38,359 bases of DNA. Origin: CALMEH01 sp031409875. Lineage in GTDB: Bacteria; Acidobacteriota; Blastocatellia; Pyrinomonadales; Pyrinomonadaceae. Made by a program: the position numbers and the translations under genes. The first letter of the stretch is position 1, and the number at the start of each line of letters is the position of its first letter. This document shows positions 1 through 7,298 of this stretch, in pieces. The stretch lies in the NCBI GenBank assembly GCA_031409875.1, contig JANNYB010000196.1, forward strand, positions 1 to 38,359. The letters are read 5' to 3'. The notes under the pieces are model-generated. The model was not told the DNA's origin and did not search any database. It was given only the letters and a program-made list of their open reading frames with translations.

Positions 1-121
1 CAATTTTCTCGCCGAAAATTCTATTTTCAACAACTGTTTTTTCGCCAAACTCCTCGAAATTCGCCAATTCGTGGTGAAATTCAATTAAACCGGATTCAAT
101 TTTTGTAATTGCTTTAGTCAT
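1..121 (-). CDS. Unknown protein, N-terminal 40 residues only
   Basis: The gene reads leftward out of the window, so only its first 40 codons are visible. Its ATG (119-121) overlaps the TGA stop of the preceding gene in an ATGA arrangement, which indicates translational coupling with the putative endonuclease upstream. The visible peptide starts MTKAITKIESGLIEFHHELA and is mildly acidic with no signal peptide or membrane segment. I do not recognise the family. Because the coupled neighbour has a nuclease-like motif, a DNA methyltransferase or a second subunit of a restriction system is possible, but nothing in the visible residues shows a methyltransferase motif. Confidence 0.6.
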   Translation of the reverse strand, partial: MTKAITKIESGLIEFHHELANFEEFGEKTVVENRIFGEKI

Positions 122-720
122 TCAAAAATACTATATATATGGTCTCCGTCTGATAAATCTTTGTGGCTTGTCATTGCTTCCAAACGCACACGAACTTGTG
201 TATTAGGTTGAACAAAATCAAGTCGAATCCTCATTATTCTAGCGGAGTCATTTTCCATTTGATAAATAACGGTGCAAAGTAAGTGGTAAATCGGTGGATT
301 AAGACTGTTTCTTAATTTAGCTGATGATGAAGTCAAGACCCGACGATTTGCATCTGTTTCATCCCAATTGCTTGTTGATTTTATCTCAAATGCAATGTGT
401 CTAAAATTATCTGCTAATCTTTCTAAAATTCTGTCAGGATACCCTTGCCCTTGACAATTATTGACTACAAAAAACATTAAATTTTGATTGAGTCTTTCTG
501 TTAAGTAGTTGGCGATTCGATTTCCTATTGCTTGGTTTTTAATCTCTGCCTCCATCTCATAAAGAGAATTTATCAAACCATTATTTTCAATAGCTTGCTG
601 AAAGTCGTTTTGAACTTGCTCAATCAACTCATCTTCCCAAATGCTAATAAGCTCTTGAACTTTAGCATTTTCCCAAGTCAATAAGTCTTCATAGTATTGA
701 GATAAACTTTTTATTACCAT
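118..720 (-). CDS. Putative PD-(D/E)XK restriction-like endonuclease
   Basis: About 200 residues, soluble, with no signal peptide. The central part carries a plausible PD-(D/E)XK nuclease signature: GYPDR at residues 93-97 followed by FEIKST at 111-116, so Asp96, Glu112 and Lys114 would be the metal-binding and catalytic residues. After this comes a stretch rich in Asn, Arg and Ser (NRRVLTSSSAKLR), a pattern I associate with small type II restriction enzymes. I chose the ATG at 720, four bases after the menC stop, over a GTG at 738 that would overlap menC; neither has a strong ribosome binding site. The next gene overlaps it by ATGA. The nuclease call rests on the motif only; the exact family is unrecognised. 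Confidence 0.5.
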   Translation of the reverse strand: MVIKSLSQYYEDLLTWENAKVQELISIWEDELIEQVQNDFQQAIENNGLINSLYEMEAEIKNQAIGNRIANYLTERLNQNLMFFVVNNCQGQGYPDRILERLADNFRHIAFEIKSTSNWDETDANRRVLTSSSAKLRNSLNPPIYHLLCTVIYQMENDSARIMRIRLDFVQPNTQVRVRLEAMTSHKDLSDGDHIYSIFE

Positions 721-724
721 AAAT

Positions 725-1831
725 TTAGATTTTAACACGCCTAACCGCTAATTTATTAATCAGATTTTCCTTTACATCAAAACCGATTCCGGCTGATTCG
801 GGTGCGATGATTGTTCCGTTTGGCGAAACTTCGACCGCCGGTTCGATGATGTCTTCGTGCCAATATCTTTTTGACGCGGAAACGTCGCCGGGAAGTGTGA
901 AACCGGCGAGCGTTGAGATGGCGATGTTGTGGGCGCGTCCGATTCCCGATTCGAGCATTCCGCCGCACCAGATTGGCATATTTGCCGTGCGGCAGATTTC
1001 TTCGATTCGTTTCGATTCCGAATGTCCGCCGACTCGTCCGTTTTTGACGTTGATGATTTTCCCTGATTTTAATTCGATTGCTTTTCGCGCATCTTCGGGC
1101 GATTTTATCGGCTCATCGAGGCAAATCGGCGTGGAAATTTCGCGTTGCAATTTCGCGTGATCAATAATGTCGTCGTGCGCCAAAGGCTGTTCGAGCATCA
1201 TTAATTTGAACTCGTCCAAACTTTTTAATTTATCAATATCGTCTAATGAATACGCCGAATTTGCATCGCCCATCAATAAAATATCGCCAAAAGTTTCGCG
1301 CACTTTTTTGATAACTTCATAATCCCAACGCGGCGAGATTTTTATCTTAATTCGTTGATAACCCGCATCAAGCTCAATTTGGATTTTCTCAAGAAGTTGT
1401 TCAATCGAATCTTGAATTCCAATCGAAACGCCGCAAGCAATTTCTTGATTCACGCCGCCAAGGTGTTTCCACAAAGGCACGTTTAATTTTTTCGCTTCCA
1501 AATCCCAAACCGCCGTTTCAATCGCCGCTTTCGACATTCGATTTCCGCGAACATTTTTTAGAATATCCCAAACATTTTCCGCCGTTTCAAACTCTTTTCC
1601 GACAAGCATCGGCGCGAGAATTTTCTCCAAAACCTGCCAACAAGCGTCCGTCCATTCTTCCGAATAAGAAGGCGTTTCGCCCGCCGTGCATTCGCCCCAA
1701 CCTTCATTATTATTTTCATCAACAACGCGAGCTAAAATAATTCTTCGTTCGTAAGTTCGCCCAAAACTCGTTTCAAAAAAATGGACGAGCGGCAAATTTA
1801 TTTCGATAAGTTCGATTGATTTGATTTTCAT
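725..1831 (-). CDS. menC: o-Succinylbenzoate synthase / N-acylamino acid racemase family
   Basis: A 368-residue enolase-superfamily enzyme of the MenC type, which dehydrates SHCHC to o-succinylbenzoate in menaquinone synthesis; close relatives also racemise N-acylamino acids. The N-terminal capping domain covers about residues 1-125, then the barrel. The acid-base and metal set is complete: KIK at 162-164, Asp189 in GDANSAY, Glu214 in LEQPL, Asp239 in CLDEP and Lys263 in NVKNGR. The frame is open 12 codons further upstream, but those codons are read from the CGCAAAGA repeat at 1845-1970, so I use the ATG at 1831 that begins MKIKSIELIE. No other men gene is in view, so the racemase alternative cannot be excluded. 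Confidence 0.85.
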   Translation of the reverse strand: MKIKSIELIEINLPLVHFFETSFGRTYERRIILARVVDENNNEGWGECTAGETPSYSEEWTDACWQVLEKILAPMLVGKEFETAENVWDILKNVRGNRMSKAAIETAVWDLEAKKLNVPLWKHLGGVNQEIACGVSIGIQDSIEQLLEKIQIELDAGYQRIKIKISPRWDYEVIKKVRETFGDILLMGDANSAYSLDDIDKLKSLDEFKLMMLEQPLAHDDIIDHAKLQREISTPICLDEPIKSPEDARKAIELKSGKIINVKNGRVGGHSESKRIEEICRTANMPIWCGGMLESGIGRAHNIAISTLAGFTLPGDVSASKRYWHEDIIEPAVEVSPNGTIIAPESAGIGFDVKENLINKLAVRRVKI

Positions 1832-1844
1832 CAATTTTATTTTC

Positions 1845-1970
1845 AACGCAAAGACGCAAAGACGCAAAGTCTTGAAAGTAAAAAGTAAAAAGTAAAAAGT
1901 AAAAATTGCTTTTGCCTTTTATCTTTTATCTTCGCGTCTTCGCGTCTTTGCGTCTTTGCGTCTTTGCGTT
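1845..1970. repeat. Nested inverted repeat built from short tandem units (CGCAAAGA / AGTAAAA)
   Basis: The left outer arm is a tandem array of AACGCAAAGACGCAAAGACG type (1845-1870) and the right outer arm its complement, ending TCTTTGCGTT (about 1933-1970). Inside these, an AAAAGTAAAAAGTAAAA array (about 1876-1904) faces a CTTTTATCTTTTATC stretch (about 1915-1931). The result is a long stem whose arms are themselves tandem repeats. It fills the gap between the VWA gene and menC on the minus strand. Similar CGCAAAGA arrays occur in many bacterial genomes; a terminator or other role is not shown. Confidence 0.8.
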
Positions 1971-1980
1971 AAATTCTTAA

Positions 1981-3447
1981 TCAATTACATTTGCCGCAAT
2001 CGTTGTTTTGTGTTTGCCGATTGATGGCTTTCAAATCGCGCTGATAACCTTCGATGATGTTCAAAATAAATTTCACATCTTTGTCTTCCATATTCGGAAA
2101 GCGTTTGTAAGTTTCTGAAACTGAACTATTTAGAAAGTTTTCAGCTTGCCGATAATTTTGACGTTTGGCGGCTTCGGTCATCTCGAAAAGCGATTGCGCG
2201 AGTTCGGCAATCGTGTAATTTTTCTTGACTTCAACATCTGTCAAAAGTTCGCAAAATTTTTGCTCACTAGGAACTAACTTAACCTCTTGAACTTCTTCAA
2301 CTGTTTTTTGCCGTTGGACATCAAAATACGAAAGACGAATTTTCACAGTCGAAGCAGTTTTCAAAGGATTTTTAGCACGAAAACGCATCATCACAACTTG
2401 CGTCAAACCGTTGTTCATATTGTCAACCGTGATTGAAACGCCATTTGCACGAAAACGCGGCGCGTAGCCGTAAATCTTTTCAATCTGCAAATTAGAATCG
2501 TAATCAACGCTGACTTCGACCTTTTTCGCCACTTGCGAAATCAAACTTTGCACTTCGTTGACAAAGATTTTTTCGATGTCCTGATAATCGGAAACGAAAT
2601 AATACAGTCCGCGCCCGCGTGTTGCCAAAGTTCGCAAAAGGTCGTTGTTCAAATTCAGTCCAACGCCGATAGTCGAAAGGTCTATGCCTTGCCCGTTGAA
2701 TTCCGAAGATTCGGTGGCGATTTTGTTTGGGTCAATCGTGCCGACATTCGCAATGCCGTCGGTCAATAAAATCACGCGATTAGTCGCGTCTTTACGGAAA
2801 TTTTTCAACGCTTCTTTGTATCCGAGCATCAATCCGCCGTGCAGATTTGTCGAACCGTCCGGCTGAATGCGGTCAATCGCTTTTCGCAATTCATAGCCGT
2901 CGCCGATGCGATTTGCCGGAAACAAAACCTGTGCATCAGTATCAAAAACAACAATTGAAACGACATCGTCGGGGCGCAATTTTCCAACCAAAGTTCGCAA
3001 AGATTCTTTCACCCGCGACATTTTATCGCTTTCCGCCATCGAACCGCTTTTATCAATCACCAAAACCAAATTCAGCGGACGCAAATCGGTTCGCTCGCTG
3101 ACTTCCGTCGTCGTAAAACCAATTTGCAAAACGGCTTCGCGTTGCGCGGAAGAAATTTCGTTGTTTCCCCAGCGCGTATCGAGCGCGACCGCTTGCCCAA
3201 CTTTCGGAAGCGAAAGACGATGTTTGTGATAATTGATAAATTCCTCGACCGCAACCTCATCGGGAACTTTAAAATTAACCGCCGGATTATTTGAATTGAC
3301 CGTCTGCGGATTTGAATTTGAAATCGCCCGACTCTGCGAAACCGAAGCCGAAGAACCGCTTTGTTGCGCTAAAGTGTTGATAGCAAAACACAAAAAGACT
3401 ACACCGCAACCAAACAGAAATCCGCCAAAACGAAAAACTTTCATCAT
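1981..3447 (-). CDS. Secreted von Willebrand factor A domain protein (YfbK-like)
   Basis: 488 residues with an N-terminal signal peptide (hydrophobic stretch ending near LAQQ, residue 28). A conserved block VEEFINYHKH around residue 68 precedes a VWA domain whose MIDAS metal site is intact: DKSGS near 133, DGSTN near 198 and LTDG near 229. After the VWA domain there is a beta-rich region and a C-terminal helical region, the order seen in YfbK/DUF3520-type proteins. Probable role: exported or membrane-associated metal-dependent binding protein; the ligand is unknown. AGGAG lies just upstream of two consecutive ATG codons (3447 and 3444), so either could be used. The gene stands alone, reading away from the divergent methyltransferase gene. 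Confidence 0.85.
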   Translation of the reverse strand: MMKVFRFGGFLFGCGVVFLCFAINTLAQQSGSSASVSQSRAISNSNPQTVNSNNPAVNFKVPDEVAVEEFINYHKHRLSLPKVGQAVALDTRWGNNEISSAQREAVLQIGFTTTEVSERTDLRPLNLVLVIDKSGSMAESDKMSRVKESLRTLVGKLRPDDVVSIVVFDTDAQVLFPANRIGDGYELRKAIDRIQPDGSTNLHGGLMLGYKEALKNFRKDATNRVILLTDGIANVGTIDPNKIATESSEFNGQGIDLSTIGVGLNLNNDLLRTLATRGRGLYYFVSDYQDIEKIFVNEVQSLISQVAKKVEVSVDYDSNLQIEKIYGYAPRFRANGVSITVDNMNNGLTQVVMMRFRAKNPLKTASTVKIRLSYFDVQRQKTVEEVQEVKLVPSEQKFCELLTDVEVKKNYTIAELAQSLFEMTEAAKRQNYRQAENFLNSSVSETYKRFPNMEDKDVKFILNIIEGYQRDLKAINRQTQNNDCGKCN

Positions 3448-3640
3448 TTTTCTCCTTTTTTAATTAGAATTTTTAAGAACTTGGAGAGAGTTTTGTAAAA
3501 ATCTTTTGCTTAGAAAGATTCGCTCAAATCAATTTAAGTTGCTTGTTTGTCAGAAAATACTTTATTCAAAAGTAAAAAAATCGTCCGTTTCGACATCAAG
3601 TTTGCCCGTAATTCGCAAAAATGTTTTAAAATAAAATTTT

Positions 3641-4414
3641 ATGCAGAAAGAAGATTTCTCAGACCTTTACGCGCTCGAAGAAAAATTTTGGTGGTTTGCC
3701 GGAATGCGCGAAATTGCCGCTTCCGTGCTTGACGATTTTTGCGAAGGTGACAATTTGAAAGTTCTTGACGCAGGTTGCGGCACAGGCTTAAATCTCGAAT
3801 GGTTGCGGCGTTATACATCTGCGGAAAACATTTTCGGGCTTGATTATTCGGCGGACGCGATTGATTTTTGCACCGCACGCAAGCTCGAAAATCTCGTGCA
3901 AGGTTCGGCAACCGATTTACCTTTTGCTGATGAATCGTTTGATTTAGTCGCAAGTTTTGATGTGCTTGTCCAGCTTTTCGGCGACAACGGCGATCAACAA
4001 GCAATCGGCGAAATGTATCGCGTTTTGAAGCCGAACGGGTTAATTTTCGTGCGCGGCGCGGCTTATCAATGGATGCGAAGCGGACACGACATCGCCGTTA
4101 ATTCGCAACGCCGTTATACATTAAAAGAATTAAAATCAAAAATCGAAGCGGCAGGATTTACCGTTTTGCGTTCGACTTATGCCAACACTTTGCTTTTTCC
4201 GGCGGCGGTCATTCGCCGACACATTATGAAACCGCTCGGCATTGGCGAAACAGGTTCGGATGTCAAACCTTTGCCGCCAAATATGGATTGGCTCAATTCA
4301 TTTTTCACGAAAAATATGCTGGCAGAAGCGCGATTTTTGAAAAATCCGAAGCGAAGTTTGCCGTTCGGTTTATCGGCAATTTGCGTCGCGCAAAAGTCAG
4401 AACAGCCTGCGTGA
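3641..4414 (+). CDS. Class I SAM-dependent methyltransferase
   Basis: 257 residues with the Rossmann-type methyltransferase fold: motif I VLDAGCGTG near residue 41, acidic motif II loop GLDYSAD near 66, and the GSATDLPFADESFDLV block near 88, typical of Methyltransf_11 enzymes. The substrate is not evident; since the gene faces a glycan-synthesis run, a sugar or lipid intermediate is a reasonable guess. Its last residues, SEQPA, and the TGA stop are read from the left arm of the inverted repeat at 4396-4491, so the natural C-terminus may have been replaced. No strong ribosome binding site precedes the ATG; the leader is AT-rich. Confidence 0.85.
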   Translation: MQKEDFSDLYALEEKFWWFAGMREIAASVLDDFCEGDNLKVLDAGCGTGLNLEWLRRYTSAENIFGLDYSADAIDFCTARKLENLVQGSATDLPFADESFDLVASFDVLVQLFGDNGDQQAIGEMYRVLKPNGLIFVRGAAYQWMRSGHDIAVNSQRRYTLKELKSKIEAAGFTVLRSTYANTLLFPAAVIRRHIMKPLGIGETGSDVKPLPPNMDWLNSFFTKNMLAEARFLKNPKRSLPFGLSAICVAQKSEQPA

Positions 4415-4491
4415 GCGGGCTGTCAGGCGATAACACTCAATCAACTCAGAATGCAAACGCTCAACAGCCCGCTTACGCAGGCTGTTCTGAC
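4396..4491. repeat. Inverted repeat between convergent genes, overlapping both stop codons
   Basis: Arms of 28 bases (4396-4423 and 4464-4491) pair with one mismatch and begin GTCAGAACAGCCTGCGT. The 40-base loop is the only non-repeat sequence between the two genes. Both convergent genes read into an arm and stop there (TGA 4412-4414 on plus, TAA 4473-4475 on minus). It could act as a bidirectional terminator. The outer GTCAGAAC is shared with the repeat at 8839-8914. Confidence 0.9.
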
Positions 4492-5558
4492 AAAACGGCA
4501 GCAATTACACTTTCGATTTCGCTTTCGGTCAGATGTGGATTAAGCGGCAATGAAAGAATTTCTTTACCAATTTTTTCAGCGTTTGGCAGAGATTTTTGCG
4601 TTGCTTGACGAAACAGATTTTGTTCGTGAAGCAAAAACGGATAATGAATCATCGTCGAAATTTTCTGCGTTTCGAGATGTTCTATCAAGCGTTCGCGTTT
4701 TGCCGATTTGATAACGTAAAGATGATAAACGTGCGAATCCGAATCTTCGCAAAAAGGCGTTTCGAGAATATTTTGAAAGGCTTCGTTGTAAATTTCTGCA
4801 ATACGTTTGCGCCGCGAGTTCCATTCGTCTAATTTTTTCAATTTGACGCGCAAAAACGCCGCTTGCAATTCATCGAGCCGCGAATTTCTGCCTTCGATTT
4901 CTGTTTGAAAATTCTCGAAATGTCCGCCTTGCCGCAAGATTTTTATTTTCCGTAAAATCTCCGAATCATTTGAAACAACCGCGCCGCCGTCGCCTAATGC
5001 ACCGAGATTTTTGCTCGGATAAAAGCTGTAAGCCGCCGCGCGACTGAAATTTCCGGCGCGTTTTCCGTCAATGCACGCACCGTGCGCTTGCGCCGCATCT
5101 TCGATAACGGATAGATTATTTTTCTCCGCAATCTCGCCAATCGCTGACATTTCCGCCATTTGTCCGTAAAGATGAACCGGAACAATGGCGCGTGTGCGCG
5201 GAGTTATCAAAGATTCGATAGATTTTGGGCAAATGTTGAAAGTAGTTGGGTTAATGTCGGCAAAAACCGGAATCGCGCCCGCATTTTGAATCGCCAAAGC
5301 TGTATATGCGGCAGTCAAAGTTGTCGTAATAACTTCGTCGCCTTTGTTAATTGTGGCGAGAAGCGCAAGCGTCAGCGCGTCCGTGCCGTTCGCCACACCG
5401 ACCGCGCCGCGCGTTCCGCAATATTCCGACCATTCGCGCTCGAATTCCGAAACTTCCGCGCCGAGAATAAAATTCCCGCCGTTCATTACACTTTCAAACG
5501 CGGAATTTATCTCGACGGCAATTTCGGCGTTGGCGCGTGAAATTTCAAGAAACGGCAC
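4473..5558 (-). CDS. DegT/DnrJ/EryC1/StrS family sugar aminotransferase
   Basis: A fold-type I PLP enzyme of about 361 residues that usually transfers an amino group to a keto-sugar nucleotide in surface glycan or glycolipid synthesis. Family hallmarks are the start VPFLEISRA, the GVANGTDALTLAL cofactor loop, VIEDAAQAHGA with the cofactor-ring Asp, and SFYPSKNLGALGDGG with the Schiff-base lysine. I place the start at GTG 5558, where homologues begin, giving a 14-base overlap with the epimerase gene; the frame is also open to a TTG at 5621, which would add 21 residues. The last residues SEQPA come from the repeat arm. It is the last gene of a four-gene run. Confidence 0.85.
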   Translation of the reverse strand: MPFLEISRANAEIAVEINSAFESVMNGGNFILGAEVSEFEREWSEYCGTRGAVGVANGTDALTLALLATINKGDEVITTTLTAAYTALAIQNAGAIPVFADINPTTFNICPKSIESLITPRTRAIVPVHLYGQMAEMSAIGEIAEKNNLSVIEDAAQAHGACIDGKRAGNFSRAAAYSFYPSKNLGALGDGGAVVSNDSEILRKIKILRQGGHFENFQTEIEGRNSRLDELQAAFLRVKLKKLDEWNSRRKRIAEIYNEAFQNILETPFCEDSDSHVYHLYVIKSAKRERLIEHLETQKISTMIHYPFLLHEQNLFRQATQKSLPNAEKIGKEILSLPLNPHLTESEIESVIAAVLSEQPA

Positions 5559-6570
5559 TCGTTTTTTTGCTGCCCCAATATTCGTCACGGTTTTCTTTGT
5601 AAAATTCGATAGTTTCGACAAGTCCTTTTCTCAATTCCGTCTGCGGAGTCCAACCTAATTTATTTTGAATTTTTTCGTAGCTCGAATAGCAATTTCCGAT
5701 GTCAATCTGCCTTCGTTCACGCGGAAAAGGCACACCGACAAGCGCACCGCTTCCGGCAATTTCGATAATTTCTTTCGCCAAATCGTAAAGACTTGCAGGA
5801 TTGTGATGTCCGATATTATAAATTTCGCCGTTCGCATCTTCGCTCGCGCCCGCAAGCAGAATCGCGTCAACCACGTCTTCGACATAATTCAAATCGCGTT
5901 TTTGCTTGCCGTCGCCGAAAAGTTCGATGGTTTCATTATCCATCGCTTTGCGAATAAACCACGAAATAAATCCGTGTCGGTCGTTCTGAATCTGCTGGCG
6001 TTTGCCGAAAGTATTCGTCAAGCGCAAACAAGTCGTCTGCAAACCGTAAATTCTTTGATAAAGCAGATGATAATGTTCCGCTGCAATTTTATTTGCGCCA
6101 TTCACGTCGAGCGGCAAAATGCGGTGATTTTCGTCCAAAGGTAGATAAAGCGGACTTCCATAAACCTGTCGCGTGCTTGTAAAAACAATTTTCGCTTGCG
6201 GATTAAACATCCGACACGCTTCGAGCAAAGTTAGTTGGGCTTGGCAATTCGATTGCAAGTCGCGGTGCGGATTCTGCATCGAATCAATGTGGCTACTGCT
6301 TCCCGCGAGATTGAAAATATAATCCACGCCGGCAACCAGATGATTGATCACGGAACTGTCGTTCATATCAGCGATATGAATTTTTACTTTGTCCTTTATC
6401 TCGTTGACGTTAAACGGATTACCGCCTTGCTCCGCTTCGAGTGAATCAATAATAATAACTTCGACATCGCCGATTTCCGTCAGACGATGCGCGAGATTAC
6501 TTCCGATAAATCCAAGTCCGCCCGTGATTAAAACCGAGCGGTGTTCATATTTTTGCCTAAGGGGTAGCAT
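5545..6570 (-). CDS. NAD-dependent epimerase/dehydratase (extended SDR)
   Basis: 341 residues. The nucleotide-binding motif ITGGLGFIG sits near residue 15, and FNLAGSSS near 87 and FTSTRQVYG near 130 are the usual extended-SDR blocks. At the YxxxK active site the sequence reads NGANK, so the catalytic tyrosine is replaced by asparagine while the lysine is kept. I recall DVNGxNK in a subgroup of nucleotide-sugar epimerases, so this may be normal there rather than a loss of function. Role: conversion of a nucleotide sugar, probably making the keto-sugar used by the downstream aminotransferase. It lies 17 bases after the GT2 gene and overlaps the aminotransferase gene. Confidence 0.85.
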   Translation of the reverse strand: MLPLRQKYEHRSVLITGGLGFIGSNLAHRLTEIGDVEVIIIDSLEAEQGGNPFNVNEIKDKVKIHIADMNDSSVINHLVAGVDYIFNLAGSSSHIDSMQNPHRDLQSNCQAQLTLLEACRMFNPQAKIVFTSTRQVYGSPLYLPLDENHRILPLDVNGANKIAAEHYHLLYQRIYGLQTTCLRLTNTFGKRQQIQNDRHGFISWFIRKAMDNETIELFGDGKQKRDLNYVEDVVDAILLAGASEDANGEIYNIGHHNPASLYDLAKEIIEIAGSGALVGVPFPRERRQIDIGNCYSSYEKIQNKLGWTPQTELRKGLVETIEFYKENRDEYWGSKKTSAVS

Positions 6571-6587
6571 ATTTTACTTCTATGTTT

Positions 6588-7295
6588 CTACTTTTTTAAA
6601 ATCACCAATTTCAGCCAAAGGGAGAAAAAATCAGCAAGTGTCTTCGCAATTCGGGCGAAGGTAAAAAACTGCGATTTTCCGTAGGGGCGTGTATAATGAT
6701 TTACCGCAATTTCGGTAAAATTGCAACCTTTTCGAGTTAATTTATACACCAACTCGACACAAATTCCGCCACTTACCGATGTCAAATTTATATTTTCCAG
6801 CGCAGATTTTCTTATCAAACGAAAATCGCAATCAACATCACGAATCGGCAAATCGAAAAAGAAATGCGCCATTTTGTTATAACTTTCACCGACATATTTA
6901 CGGCGTTTTCCGTCAGCGCGGCGGATTTTATAACCGTTCACGACATCCGTTTTCGCGTCCAATTTCTCAAAAAGCAACGCGAGTTCGCCGACATCATATT
7001 GTCCGTCGCCGTCCGTGTAAAAAATTAAATCTTTTCTCGCCGCCCGAAAACCGCTCTGCAAAGCCGCGCCGTATCCGCGATTCGTTTCGTGCTTTACAAC
7101 ACGCAATTTTTCGTGTTTTTTTTGCAGTTCGCGCAAAACTTCCGCCGTTTCGTCTGCGCTGCCGTCATTGACAACGATAATCTCAAAATCGTTCGTCAAT
7201 TTTTCCAAGATTTTTTGCGCGTCCGCCACCAATTTTCCGATTGAACGGGCATCATTATATGCCGGAAAAAAGACGCTAATGCTTTCTGACATCAT
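6588..7295 (-). CDS. Family 2 glycosyltransferase (polyprenyl-phosphate sugar type)
   Basis: 235 residues, GT-A fold. ISVFFPAYND at the start, VVNDGSADET near 43 and YTDGDGQYD near 95 give the nucleotide-sugar and metal-binding acidic motifs, and RDVDCDFRLIRK near 152 is typical of the dolichol-phosphate-mannose synthase-like group. There is no C-terminal transmembrane pair, only a hydrophobic end, so it is probably peripheral. It likely charges a polyprenyl phosphate with a sugar that the adjacent GT-C membrane transferase uses. It follows that gene with a 3-base gap; two ATG codons in tandem make the exact start ambiguous by one residue. Confidence 0.87.
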   Translation of the reverse strand: MMSESISVFFPAYNDARSIGKLVADAQKILEKLTNDFEIIVVNDGSADETAEVLRELQKKHEKLRVVKHETNRGYGAALQSGFRAARKDLIFYTDGDGQYDVGELALLFEKLDAKTDVVNGYKIRRADGKRRKYVGESYNKMAHFFFDLPIRDVDCDFRLIRKSALENINLTSVSGGICVELVYKLTRKGCNFTEIAVNHYTRPYGKSQFFTFARIAKTLADFFSLWLKLVILKK

Positions 7296-7298
7296 AAC

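Noticed and set aside
1832..1867. Upstream extension of the menC frame by 12 codons
   Set aside because: The codons come from the CGCAAAGA repeat and homologues start at the internal ATG.
1845..1970. Possible CRISPR-like array of short repeats
   Set aside because: Units are contiguous 7-8 base tandem repeats with no spacers and form an inverted pair.
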